Assembly: GCF_002563635.1 (NCBI RefSeq) | Contig: NZ_PDIZ01000003.1 | Span: 62,001 to 126,000, forward strand | Source: Bacillus sp. es.036 | GTDB taxonomy: Bacteria; Bacillota; Bacilli; Bacillales; Guptibacillaceae | Direction: 5' to 3' | Length of the DNA: 64,000 bases | Part shown: positions 1 to 7,276 of the stretch, in pieces | Layout of the letters: every line of letters begins with the position of its first letter | Position numbering within the stretch: position 1 is the stretch's first letter | Notes under the pieces: generated by a model | Told to the model about the DNA's origin: nothing | The model's input: only the letters and a program-made list of their open reading frames with translations | The model's database searches: none | Made by a program: the position numbers and the translations under genes

Positions 1-66
1 CTCAGTTGGTAGAGCATCTGACTTTTAATCAGAGGGTCGAAGGTTCGAGTCCTTCATGGCTCACCA
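1..66 (+). tRNA. tRNA-Lys (UUU), 5' end cut by window
   Basis: The anticodon loop reads CTTTTAA, giving anticodon TTT. The T-arm GGTTCGAGTCC, the 3' acceptor strand and an encoded CCA end are all visible. The first few bases of the acceptor stem lie outside the window. It is the first of four closely spaced tRNAs on this strand. Confidence 0.95.
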
Positions 67-69
67 TAT

Positions 70-144
70 GCGGAAGTAGTTCAGTGGTAGAACATCACCT
101 TGCCAAGGTGGGGGTCGCGGGTTCGAATCCCGTCTTCCGCTCCA
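70..144 (+). tRNA. tRNA-Gly (GCC)
   Basis: The acceptor strands GCGGAAG and CTTCCGC pair. The anticodon loop is TTGCCAA, giving anticodon GCC, and the T-arm is GGGTTCGAATCCC with an encoded CCA. It is separated from the preceding tRNA-Lys by three bases, so both are surely one transcript. Confidence 0.96.
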
Positions 145-154
145 AACTTTATAT

Positions 155-228
155 GCGGGTGTAGTTTAGTGGTAAAACCTCAGCCTTCCAAGCTGATGTC
201 GTGGGTTCGATCCCCATCACCCGCTCCA
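155..228 (+). tRNA. tRNA-Gly (UCC)
   Basis: The acceptor strands GCGGGTG and CACCCGC pair, the anticodon loop is CTTCCAA (anticodon TCC), and the CCA end is encoded. This is a second glycine isoacceptor next to the GCC one. Confidence 0.96.
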
Positions 229-231
229 AAT

Positions 232-307
232 GGGGCCTTAGCTCAGCTGGGAGAGCGCCTGCCTTGCACGCAGGAGGTCAGCGGTTCGATCCCGCTAGGC
301 TCCACCA
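232..307 (+). tRNA. tRNA-Ala (UGC)
   Basis: The acceptor strands GGGGCCT and AGGCTCC pair, with a G-T pair. The anticodon stem-loop CCTGC-CTTGCAC-GCAGG gives anticodon TGC, and CCA is encoded. It is the last tRNA of the cluster and is followed by a terminator. Confidence 0.96.
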
Positions 308-311
308 ATTT

Positions 312-339
312 CCTTAAACCATGTTTAGGGTTTTTTTTA
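312..339 (+). terminator. Terminator of the tRNA cluster
   Basis: An 8-bp stem (CCTTAAAC with GTTTAGGG, one G-T pair) closes a 3-nt loop and is followed by eight T residues. It ends the tRNA transcript. Confidence 0.8.
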
Positions 340-483
340 TGTTTAAAATGCTTCACATCCTCCATTTCGTTCTATTCCAAGTTTTCCTGTTACCTTCAAG
401 TTTAACTTTTACATGATCTCCTTACAGTTATTTATTCTTCCACTTATATTTATCCGTAAAAAGGTCCAATTTACGTAATTGTA

Positions 484-497
484 TGAATATTTATTCG
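484..497 (+). promoter_or_regulatory. Candidate ArgR/AhrC (ARG) box upstream of arginase
   Basis: The sequence TGAATATTTATTCG differs by one base from the palindromic ARG-box consensus TGAATAWWWATTCA. It lies 15 bp upstream of the candidate -35 of the arginase gene. AT-rich half-site-like sequences (TTATTTATTC and TATTTATCC) precede it at about 428-455. In Bacillus AhrC activates arginine catabolism genes from such sites; its role here is inferred. Confidence 0.45.
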
Positions 498-511
498 TAT
501 TTTATGTCAGG

Positions 512-541
512 TTGAGTCATTTGTCGAGATCTGGGTAAAAT
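512..541 (+). promoter_or_regulatory. Candidate sigma-A promoter of rocF
   Basis: A TTGAGT -35 and a TAAAAT -10 are separated by 18 bp, and the -10 lies about 34 bp upstream of the arginase start codon. Only the match to consensus and the position support this. Confidence 0.45.
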
Positions 542-574
542 AGAGCTAGACTAGGATACGAGGAGGACTACATA

Positions 575-1477
575 ATGAATCATGAACTTTCAATTATCGG
601 TGTACCAATGGATCTTGGGCAAATGAGACGCGGTGTCGATATGGGACCAAGTGCCATTCGATATGCAGGAATAGTCGAACGGTTAACAAAATTGAATTAT
701 GATATTGAAGATCTTGGAGATATTGAAATTGGTAGACCAGAAAAGCGACCTGAGGATCAAGATCATCAGCTGAAGAACTTAAAAGAAGTGGCTGATGCTA
801 GTGAGAAGCTTTCTAACGTTGTTAATGATGTCGTAAATCGAAAGCGTTTTCCGTTAGTGTTTGGAGGAGATCATAGTATTGCAATCGGAACTCTTGCGGG
901 AGTTGCGCGTAATTACGATAATTTAGGGGTTATCTGGTATGACGCCCATGGAGATTTAAACAACTCAGAAACGTCACCATCTGGAAATATACACGGTATG
1001 CCACTTGCTGTAAGTCTAGGAATTGGCGATGATTCTTTAACTGGAATTTCAGGATACTCTCCTAAGATTAAGCCTGAGAATATTGTGATTATCGGCGCTC
1101 GTTCACTTGATGAAGGAGAGCGAGAACTTATTAAAGAAAAGGGCATTAAAGTTTATACAATGCATGAAATTGATCGAATGGGTATGACAAAAGTAATGGA
1201 AGAAGCGATTGAGTATGTATCGAAGGATGCAGATGGTGTGCATTTAAGTCTTGATCTCGATGGACTTGATCCACACGATGCACCTGGAGTAGGAACGCCA
1301 GTGCTTGGAGGAATCAGCTATCGTGAGAGCCACCTTGCGATGGAAATGCTTGCAGAAGCCAATATTCTAACATCAGCAGAATTTGTTGAAGTGAACCCTA
1401 TTTTGGATGAAAAAAATAAAACGGCTACAGTGGCTGTTGCATTAATGGGGTCTTTATTCGGAGAAAAATTAAAATAA
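575..1477 (+). CDS. rocF: Arginase
   Basis: This enzyme hydrolyses L-arginine to ornithine and urea in arginine catabolism and is cytoplasmic. The 300-residue protein has all three manganese-binding motifs of the ureohydrolase family: GGDHS at 97-101, DAHGD at 123-127 and DLDGLD at 227-232. A GAGGAGG ribosome site precedes the ATG by a normal distance, and the length is that of Bacillus arginases. In B. subtilis rocF sits with other roc genes, whereas here it stands alone upstream of sigW, an order known from Halalkalibacterium halodurans. A possible ARG box upstream suggests arginine control. Confidence 0.95.
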   Translation: MNHELSIIGVPMDLGQMRRGVDMGPSAIRYAGIVERLTKLNYDIEDLGDIEIGRPEKRPEDQDHQLKNLKEVADASEKLSNVVNDVVNRKRFPLVFGGDHSIAIGTLAGVARNYDNLGVIWYDAHGDLNNSETSPSGNIHGMPLAVSLGIGDDSLTGISGYSPKIKPENIVIIGARSLDEGERELIKEKGIKVYTMHEIDRMGMTKVMEEAIEYVSKDADGVHLSLDLDGLDPHDAPGVGTPVLGGISYRESHLAMEMLAEANILTSAEFVEVNPILDEKNKTATVAVALMGSLFGEKLK

Positions 1478-1482
1478 CATAG

Positions 1483-1520
1483 AAAACCGCTGCTTTCTTC
1501 ATTAGAAAGCAGCGGTTTTT
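1483..1520. terminator. Terminator between rocF and the convergent Spo0E-like gene
   Basis: A 16-bp perfect stem (1483-1498 with 1504-1519) has a 5-nt loop. It has A residues on the left arm and a T-run on the right, so it can act in both directions. It includes the last codons of the opposing gene. Confidence 0.85.
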
Positions 1521-1711
1521 TTATTTCGACGCTGATCGTATTCGTTTAAAAGATAATCAAGATAAGTGCTAATTTCTATAATTTCATTAGAGCTAAGTGG
1601 CTTGTTTCGTGCTAACAAATTCATTTTATTACGTGAAGCTTCAATTTCTTTTAATAAAAGGTCTTTTTCCGATCCGATTTGAAAGCTTATCTTTCGATTC
1701 ACCCTTTCCAT
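1502..1711 (-). CDS. Spo0E-family aspartyl-phosphate phosphatase
   Basis: Members of this family are very small helical-hairpin proteins that remove phosphate from Spo0A~P and so delay sporulation. The 69-residue product has the family signature near its C-terminus: the helix running from SSNEIIEIS to LDYLLNEYD matches the S-Q-x-L-D-x-L-I-x-x-Y pattern, though here it reads ISTYLDYLLNEY. ATG at 1711 was chosen because an AAAGGGTGG ribosome site precedes it; a GTG twelve bases upstream is in frame but overlaps that site. The final codons are part of the rocF terminator stem. Which response regulator it acts on cannot be told. Confidence 0.7.
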   Translation of the reverse strand: MERVNRKISFQIGSEKDLLLKEIEASRNKMNLLARNKPLSSNEIIEISTYLDYLLNEYDQRRNKKTAAF

Positions 1712-1864
1712 GAGTCGAACCACCCTTTCAATAATTTATACCCTTATTACCCAAATTGCATAAAAGATAAACCGTTTTTGCTAGAAAATTATGTATTTCC
1801 GTTATAAAGACCAATTCAAACGTGATAGAATAAGAAAGGATAATATGATTTTTTTTTGAAATAA

Positions 1865-1890
1865 TGAAACTTTGTTTTTCCTGATACGTA
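1865..1890 (+). promoter_or_regulatory. Sigma-W autoregulatory promoter
   Basis: The sequence TGAAAC, 16 bp, then CGTA is the exact ECF sigma-W promoter arrangement. It lies 40 bp upstream of sigW, as expected for autoregulation. Confidence 0.9.
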
Positions 1891-1929
1891 ACTATAATAG
1901 CCGCAGGAATCAGCGGGGGTTGAGAAAAT

Positions 1930-2493
1930 ATGGACGCGATAGTAAAGCGAATCGTACTAAAAGTAAGAAAAGGGGATCATAATGCATTTGGGGAGCTGGT
2001 AGAGCTCTATAAAGATCGAGTCTTTGCTCTCACCTATCGAATGCTAGGAAACAGGCAGGAGGCTGAGGATGTGGCTCAGGAGGCGTTTATTCGTGCATAT
2101 ACGAATATCGATCGCTATCAGATCGACCGGAAATTTTCTACCTGGTTATACCGGATCGCCACAAACTTATCGATTGATCGAATGCGTAAAAAGAAACCGG
2201 ATTATTACCTTGATGCTGAAGTATCAGGTACAGAAGGGTTAACGATGTATTCTCAAATTTCGACAGATGAGCCATTACCTGAAGAAGAAGTGGTGTCTTT
2301 GGAGGCGCAAGAAGGGATCCATCAGGCAATTTTAAGCTTGCCAGCTAAATATCGAAGTGCTATAACGTTAAAGTATATCCAAGAACTATCGCTCAAGGAG
2401 ATTAGTGAAATTCTCGATTTGCCAGTAGGTACAGTCAAAACCCGTATTCATCGTGGGAGAGAAACACTTAGGAAGAAACTTCGGGAGCAGTGA
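1930..2493 (+). CDS. sigW: ECF sigma factor SigW
   Basis: This is an extracytoplasmic-function sigma factor that directs the cell-envelope and antibiotic stress regulon. The 187-residue protein has region 2 (RMLGNRQEAEDVAQEAFIRAY followed by RKFSTWLYRIATNLSIDRMR) and a region 4 helix-turn-helix (LSLKEISEILDLPVGTVKTR). It is preceded by a perfect sigma-W promoter and a GGGGGT ribosome site, and is followed at 16 nt by its anti-sigma factor, so the pair is one autoregulated operon. Identification rests on sequence, promoter and neighbour together. Confidence 0.95.
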   Translation: MDAIVKRIVLKVRKGDHNAFGELVELYKDRVFALTYRMLGNRQEAEDVAQEAFIRAYTNIDRYQIDRKFSTWLYRIATNLSIDRMRKKKPDYYLDAEVSGTEGLTMYSQISTDEPLPEEEVVSLEAQEGIHQAILSLPAKYRSAITLKYIQELSLKEISEILDLPVGTVKTRIHRGRETLRKKLREQ

Positions 2494-2509
2494 GAAAGGG
2501 GGAGAAGCT

Positions 2510-3142
2510 ATGAAATGCCCTGCAGAAATAATTGTGCTCATGCATGAAGTACTTGATGAAGAAGCTACGAATGAACAGCGTCGCGAGCTATTTGATCACT
2601 TGCAAACATGTGATGATTGCAAAGAGCATTATGAAGAATTGAAAAAAACGGAATCGTTTCTCCTCAGCTCGCCTTCTATGAAGGCGCCCGATGGTTTTAC
2701 ATCAAAGGTAATGGAGCAGCTACCTCAGGAAAAGCGTACTGTTTGGATGAAACGCTGGATGAAATCACATCCATTTGTAACTGCTGCTGTCCTATTCCTT
2801 GTTTTGATGGCAGGATCCGTTTATTCATCGTGGACGAGTGAGGATCAATTGTCTGCTCTTTCTGGGAATTTAAGATTTGAGCAGGATACAAATACAGTTA
2901 TTGTGCCTGAAGGTGAAGTGGTTGAGGGCGATTTAACAGTAAAAAATCGCAACCTTGAAATAGAAGGTCAAGTTAAAGGGGATGTGCTTGTCATTAACGG
3001 AGAACAGTACATGGCCTCTGCAGGACAGGTAACCGGTGAGATTGAAGAAGTAGACCATATTCTAGACTGGACTTGGTATCAAATTAAAAACCTTTTACAA
3101 GATGTGGGTAATCTTTTTTCTAGTGAAGAAGAAAAAAAGTAA
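2510..3142 (+). CDS. rsiW: Anti-sigma-W factor RsiW
   Basis: This is a membrane anchored anti-sigma factor that holds SigW inactive until regulated proteolysis releases it. The 210-residue protein begins with a zinc-containing anti-sigma domain bearing H30-x3-C34-x2-C37, has one membrane segment at about 86-106, and ends in an extracytoplasmic domain. The ATG at 2510 follows an AAAGGGGGAG ribosome site; an in-frame ATG at 2453 lies within sigW and has no such site. A terminator follows, so sigW and rsiW form a two-gene unit separate from cdaA. Confidence 0.93.
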   Translation: MKCPAEIIVLMHEVLDEEATNEQRRELFDHLQTCDDCKEHYEELKKTESFLLSSPSMKAPDGFTSKVMEQLPQEKRTVWMKRWMKSHPFVTAAVLFLVLMAGSVYSSWTSEDQLSALSGNLRFEQDTNTVIVPEGEVVEGDLTVKNRNLEIEGQVKGDVLVINGEQYMASAGQVTGEIEEVDHILDWTWYQIKNLLQDVGNLFSSEEEKK

Positions 3143-3170
3143 ATCGTCTAATAGGCGATTTACTTTTTTT
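3132..3170 (+). terminator. Terminator of sigW-rsiW
   Basis: The arms AAAGTAAATCG and CGATTTACTTT around a short loop end in a T-run. The left arm overlaps the last codons of rsiW. Confidence 0.8.
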
Positions 3171-3289
3171 ATGGAGGTAATTCTTTCAAACGTATATGGC
3201 ATCCTTATTGAACGAGGAGAGCGATTTAGTGAGTAGGTAGTTGCTTTTTTGAAGTTGTCAAAAATATGATATAATTAAAAAGTTACAAA

Positions 3290-3333
3290 TGTATTTTAGC
3301 GATGCATTTGAAGTGAACTTCAGGCTAAATACA
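3290..3333 (+). other. Imperfect hairpin in the cdaA leader
   Basis: The arms TGTATTTTAGC and GCTAAATACA pair with one bulge and enclose a smaller GAAGT/ACTTC hairpin. The structure ends nine bases before the cdaA ribosome site. There is no T-run, so it is not a terminator. A TATAAT -10-like element lies upstream near 3270. The function is unknown. Confidence 0.4.
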
Positions 3334-3353
3334 ATATGTTTGGAGGAAGAGCC

Positions 3354-4175
3354 GTGCTGCCTGTCGGAAATGTAAATGTACTTGATTACATAACTGAGAT
3401 TATTGATATTTTACTCGTTACGTATGTGATATATAAAATTATTATGCTTATTCGCGGCACGAAGGCCGTTCAGCTTCTAAAGGGAATAACCGTCATTATT
3501 GCAGCCTGGTTTTTAAGTAGCTTTTTCGAACTAAATACTTTGCATTGGATTTTGGAGCGAGTCGTGCTCTATGGACTTCTTGCCATTATTATTATTTTCC
3601 AACCAGAGCTTCGAAGGGCACTTGAACAATTAGGACGTGGTCGGCTGTTTGCTCGTTCGGCAGTAGAAGAGGAAGAAACAAATAAAATGGTTGAAGCGAT
3701 CATTAAGTCCTCATCCTACATGGCGAAGCGAAGAATCGGTGCTTTGCTCTCAATTGAGCGTGAAACTGGACTGAACGATTATGTAGAGACAGGAATTCCT
3801 ATGAATGCTAAACTGACTTCGGAGCTTTTAATTAACATTTTTATTCCTAATACCCCTCTTCATGATGGTGCAGTGATTTTGAAAAAAGATGAAATTCTAG
3901 CTGCCGCCTGCTATTTGCCCTTATCAGAAAGCCCTTTTATTTCTAAGGAGCTTGGAACTAGGCATAGGGCAGCACTAGGTATAAGTGAAGTTACAGATAG
4001 CTTAACACTTGTTGTTTCTGAAGAAACGGGTAGTATCTCCCTGACAAAGAATGGAGAGCTACATCGAAATTTATCAGAAGAGGCTTTGCGTGATCTGCTG
4101 AATGCAGAATTAAACCCGTCCGTATCAAAAACCGAGTCTTCCAACCGTTTCAGTAATTGGAGGGGGAAAAAGTAA
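3354..4175 (+). CDS. cdaA: Diadenylate cyclase CdaA
   Basis: CdaA makes the second messenger c-di-AMP from two ATP molecules at the membrane. Counting from the GTG at 3354, the protein is 273 residues, the length of B. subtilis CdaA. It has three N-terminal hydrophobic segments to about residue 82, and a DAC domain with the catalytic DGA at 171-173 and RHR at 203-205. The GTG was preferred over an ATG 18 bases upstream because GGAGGAAGA lies at the right distance only for the GTG. Its stop overlaps the start of cdaR by one base, and glmM follows, the usual cdaA-cdaR-glmM operon. Confidence 0.95.
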   Translation: MLPVGNVNVLDYITEIIDILLVTYVIYKIIMLIRGTKAVQLLKGITVIIAAWFLSSFFELNTLHWILERVVLYGLLAIIIIFQPELRRALEQLGRGRLFARSAVEEEETNKMVEAIIKSSSYMAKRRIGALLSIERETGLNDYVETGIPMNAKLTSELLINIFIPNTPLHDGAVILKKDEILAAACYLPLSESPFISKELGTRHRAALGISEVTDSLTLVVSEETGSISLTKNGELHRNLSEEALRDLLNAELNPSVSKTESSNRFSNWRGKK

Positions 4176-5413
4176 TGGATAAATTATTGACGAGTAACTG
4201 GTTTGTCAAAATCATCTCTTTTCTTCTCGCTCTTATGCTTTATACGATTGTTGCCATGCCTGATGCCTCAACGTCAAACACGAACGACGTTCTTCAGCCA
4301 CAGTCTGAATCAGAACGTATTCCAAATATGGAGCTCGAAGTACTTTATGATGAGGAGAACGTGGTCGTATCTGATTTACCTGAAACTGTAGATGTTCTGG
4401 TTGAAGGTCGGACAGATGGCTTAATGCTATCAAAGCTAACAAACAAAGAAATTTATGTGGATTTACGAAATCTCACTCCTGGTCAGCATCTTGTGACAGT
4501 AAAGCATAGAGATTTCCCAGAAAACGTGGATGTGACGATTGATCCTGTTCGGGTGTCTGTCACGATCGAAGAGAAAAAATCAAACACGTTCCAAGCTGGA
4601 ATCAATTTATTGAAAGCAGAAGAGCTACCTGAAGGCTATTCAACAGAAGAACCAATTGTTTCTCCAAAAACCGTTACCGTGACAGGTGCTAGTTCCAAGC
4701 TTGAACAAGTTGCCTTCGTTAGAGGATACGTGAATGTTAGCGACGCAAAAGAAGAAGTAAACGAAAGAATTACACTAAATGTGTACGATGCGAATATGGA
4801 AGAAATACAGGGACTATCGATTGACCCTGCCGTAGTGGATGTAAAGGTACCAGTTACAGCCCCTTTTAAGAAGGTGCCAATTAAGCTTGATCAAACAGGC
4901 AAGCTTCCTGAAGGCACCAGCATCTCGTCGATTGAACTTGAGCCAAAAGAGGTATCTGTATTTGGTCCAGAAGAGGAACTTGGAAAGTTAGAATTTCTTG
5001 ATGGTATTCCGCTAGATTTATCAGAAATTACGAAGGATACAACCATTGAACTTGATGTGCCGGTGCCCGAAGGAATGAAGAAAGTAGATCCTGAGACAGT
5101 AAAAGCAAAGATTACAGTCGGTAAAGAGGACGAAAAAGCATTTGAAGATGTACCGATTAAAGTTACCGGAATATCTGAAGGCTTAGCGGCGAATATCTCA
5201 GAACCGGAGCAAGGTTCAACGAATATGACACTTTACGGTGTATCGAGTGTGCTTGATACGATTCAGAATGGGGATTTTCAAGCTTATATTGATGCAAGCG
5301 GCCTTTCTGAAGGAGAGCATGAACTTGAATTACAATGGAACGGACCATCTTATGTACGCTGGTCAGGTTCAGATAAAAAGATTAAGCTGAAAATAGAGAA
5401 TAGTTCGTCCTAA
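4175..5413 (+). CDS. cdaR: CdaA regulator CdaR (YbbR-domain protein)
   Basis: CdaR binds CdaA and modulates c-di-AMP synthesis from the outer face of the membrane. The 412-residue protein has one N-terminal membrane anchor (about 8-27) and four successive YbbR-type beta domains, roughly 45-135, 140-230, 233-325 and 328-412. The repeats are seen as recurring V-x-V-x-G blocks. The ATG overlaps the cdaA stop codon (TAATG), and an AGGGGG ribosome site lies within the end of cdaA. It is somewhat shorter than the B. subtilis protein (about 480 residues). Confidence 0.92.
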   Translation: MDKLLTSNWFVKIISFLLALMLYTIVAMPDASTSNTNDVLQPQSESERIPNMELEVLYDEENVVVSDLPETVDVLVEGRTDGLMLSKLTNKEIYVDLRNLTPGQHLVTVKHRDFPENVDVTIDPVRVSVTIEEKKSNTFQAGINLLKAEELPEGYSTEEPIVSPKTVTVTGASSKLEQVAFVRGYVNVSDAKEEVNERITLNVYDANMEEIQGLSIDPAVVDVKVPVTAPFKKVPIKLDQTGKLPEGTSISSIELEPKEVSVFGPEEELGKLEFLDGIPLDLSEITKDTTIELDVPVPEGMKKVDPETVKAKITVGKEDEKAFEDVPIKVTGISEGLAANISEPEQGSTNMTLYGVSSVLDTIQNGDFQAYIDASGLSEGEHELELQWNGPSYVRWSGSDKKIKLKIENSSS

Positions 5414-5452
5414 ATAATGGAACTGCGTCATAATAAAGGAGAGAGTAAAACG

Positions 5453-6796
5453 ATGGGTAAATATTTTGGTACTGACGGTGTAAGAGGGATAGCGAATACT
5501 GAGCTTACCCCAGAGCTTGCATTTAAATTAGGCCGTTTTGGTGGTCATGTTTTAACGAAAGATGCGGAAAAACCTAAAATTCTAATTGGACGCGATACGC
5601 GTATTTCAGGATACATGCTTGAAGGAGCTTTAGTTGCTGGTCTTCTTTCGATTGGAGCAGAAGTCATGCGTCTTGGTGTAATTTCAACACCTGGTGTTGC
5701 TCATTTAACGAAAGCACTTAGCGCACAAGCAGGTGTGATGATCTCTGCTTCTCATAATCCAGTTGGTGACAATGGGATTAAATTTTTTGGGCCGGATGGA
5801 TTTAAGTTATTGGATGCACAGGAAGCCGAAATCGAATCCCTTATTGATAGTGACGAAGATCATGTTCCACGTCCTACTGGTGCTGACCTCGGTATTGTAA
5901 GTGATTATTTCGAAGGTTGCCAGAAATACCTTCAATATTTGAAGCAAACAGTGGACGAAGATTTTTCGGGTCTTCATATTGCGCTTGACTGTGCACACGG
6001 TGCTACATCATCTCTTGCAGCACACTTATTCGCTGATCTTGAAGCAGACATTTCTACGATCGGTACGAACCCAACAGGTACGAACATTAATGACGGTGTC
6101 GGATCGACCCACCCAGAAACGCTCGCTGAATTTGTGAAAGAAAAGAATGCTAACGTAGGCTTTGCTTTTGATGGTGATGGTGATCGTCTTATCGCTGTTG
6201 ATGAAAATGGTGACATTGTTGATGGCGACCAGATTATGTTCATTTGTGCTAAATTTATGAAAGATCAAAAGCGCTTGCGTCATGATACGGTTGTTTCAAC
6301 TGTCATGAGTAATCTTGGTTTCCATAAAGGGATGGAAGAATCGGGCGTTACGTCGCTGCAAACAAAAGTAGGAGATCGTTATGTAATGGAAGAAATGCGT
6401 AAAGAAGGCTACAACCTTGGGGGAGAGCAGTCTGGGCACATTATTTTCCTTGATCATATTACGACAGGTGATGGTATGCTGTCAGCGCTTCAGCTTGCTA
6501 ACATTATGCAAGTAACAAACAAACCATTGTCGGAGCTTGCTGGGGAAATGAAAAAATATCCTCAATCTCTTGTGAACGTAAAGGTGACAGATAAAAACAA
6601 AGTGGATTCGAATGATCGCATTCAAGAAACCATACAACAAGTAGAAAGCGATATGAACGGTGAGGGTCGTATTCTAGTTCGTCCATCTGGAACAGAGCCG
6701 CTTGTACGAGTAATGGCAGAAGCTCCTACGAAAGAGCTTTGTGATGAGTACGTTAATCGCGTTGTCTCCATGGTGAAAGAAGAACTTGGCGCGTAA
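5453..6796 (+). CDS. glmM: Phosphoglucosamine mutase
   Basis: GlmM converts glucosamine-6-phosphate to glucosamine-1-phosphate for peptidoglycan precursor synthesis. The 447-residue protein shows the phosphoserine loop ISASHNP (S100), the metal-binding DGDGDR at 240-245, and the phosphate-binding RPSGTEP near the C-terminus. ATG at 5453 follows AAAGGAGAG; an upstream in-frame ATG lacks such a site. It is the third gene of the cdaA operon. In other Firmicutes GlmM can bind CdaA and lower its activity, which links cell-wall precursor supply and c-di-AMP. Confidence 0.96.
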   Translation: MGKYFGTDGVRGIANTELTPELAFKLGRFGGHVLTKDAEKPKILIGRDTRISGYMLEGALVAGLLSIGAEVMRLGVISTPGVAHLTKALSAQAGVMISASHNPVGDNGIKFFGPDGFKLLDAQEAEIESLIDSDEDHVPRPTGADLGIVSDYFEGCQKYLQYLKQTVDEDFSGLHIALDCAHGATSSLAAHLFADLEADISTIGTNPTGTNINDGVGSTHPETLAEFVKEKNANVGFAFDGDGDRLIAVDENGDIVDGDQIMFICAKFMKDQKRLRHDTVVSTVMSNLGFHKGMEESGVTSLQTKVGDRYVMEEMRKEGYNLGGEQSGHIIFLDHITTGDGMLSALQLANIMQVTNKPLSELAGEMKKYPQSLVNVKVTDKNKVDSNDRIQETIQQVESDMNGEGRILVRPSGTEPLVRVMAEAPTKELCDEYVNRVVSMVKEELGA

Positions 6797-6825
6797 TTGA
6801 CAAAAATAAAGATTTTGTACGAATG

Positions 6826-6869
6826 GTATGCATGTGCAGCACAAAATAGCTGCATGTGCATACTTTTTT
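6826..6869 (+). terminator. Terminator of cdaA-cdaR-glmM
   Basis: A perfect 15-bp stem (6826-6840 with 6849-6863) closes an 8-nt loop and is followed by six T residues. It separates glmM from the glmS transcript. Confidence 0.92.
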
Positions 6870-6949
6870 ATATAGAGATTTTTTTCTGCTAAAATGAGGC
6901 AAAATAGAGCTATCGAGAATAAGAGCGACTTATTCTAAGAAAAAAAGAA

Positions 6950-6977
6950 TTGACCATCTTTTTACAGTTGATATAAT
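6950..6977 (+). promoter_or_regulatory. Sigma-A promoter of glmS
   Basis: A TTGACC -35 and a perfect TATAAT -10 are separated by 16 bp. The promoter lies about 60 bp upstream of the glmS ribozyme. Confidence 0.75.
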
Positions 6978-7035
6978 ATAGAAGTATGTTTGGTTTTTAT
7001 TCAAGAAGGGAAAGAGAGGGAAGTTAGGTTACTTT

Positions 7036-7210
7036 GAAAAAAAGCGCCTGGACTGTTTTTCGAACGGAAGAAAACAGTTGACGAGGAAGAGGTTTATCGA
7101 TCATCGGCGGATACCTCTCGATTGCTTCACCACAATCGAATGGTTTTGTGAAAAACAGAGAGGTGACTTTCTGAACAAAAGCAAAACTATGGTGACATAA
7201 TAGAAATTAA
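7036..7210 (+). ncRNA. glmS ribozyme (glucosamine-6-phosphate riboswitch)
   Basis: The leader contains the conserved ribozyme core: A-GCGCC at the cleavage site (cut expected between 7043 and 7044), a P1 arm ACTGTTTT/AAAACAGT, then GACGAGGA, GGTTTATCGA, TCGGCGGAT and CCTCTCG segments in order, ending with GGTGACATAATAG. Glucosamine-6-phosphate serves as cofactor for self-cleavage, and the cut mRNA is then degraded, so GlmS product feeds back on glmS expression. Confidence 0.95.
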
Positions 7211-7218
7211 TCGGAAAA

Positions 7219-7267
7219 GAAGGGGCAGGTCTGCCCCGATGTACGCCTGCTCCTTCAATTGAAGGAG
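7219..7267 (+). promoter_or_regulatory. Mutually exclusive hairpins around the glmS ribosome site
   Basis: Between the ribozyme and the start codon, segment 7250-7256 (CTCCTTC) pairs perfectly with the ribosome site GAAGGAG at 7261-7267 across an AATT loop, an 18-nt palindrome. The same segment, extended to 7246-7256, can instead pair over 11 bp with 7219-7229. That alternative competes in turn with a small hairpin 7222-7227/7232-7237. The pairings are read directly; regulation is inferred. Confidence 0.5.
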
Positions 7268-7276
7268 GACTTTTAC

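Noticed and set aside
100-405. A 101-codon open frame across the tRNA cluster
   Set aside because: It reads through three tRNA genes and their terminator and has no ribosome site; it is a by-product of the tRNA sequences.
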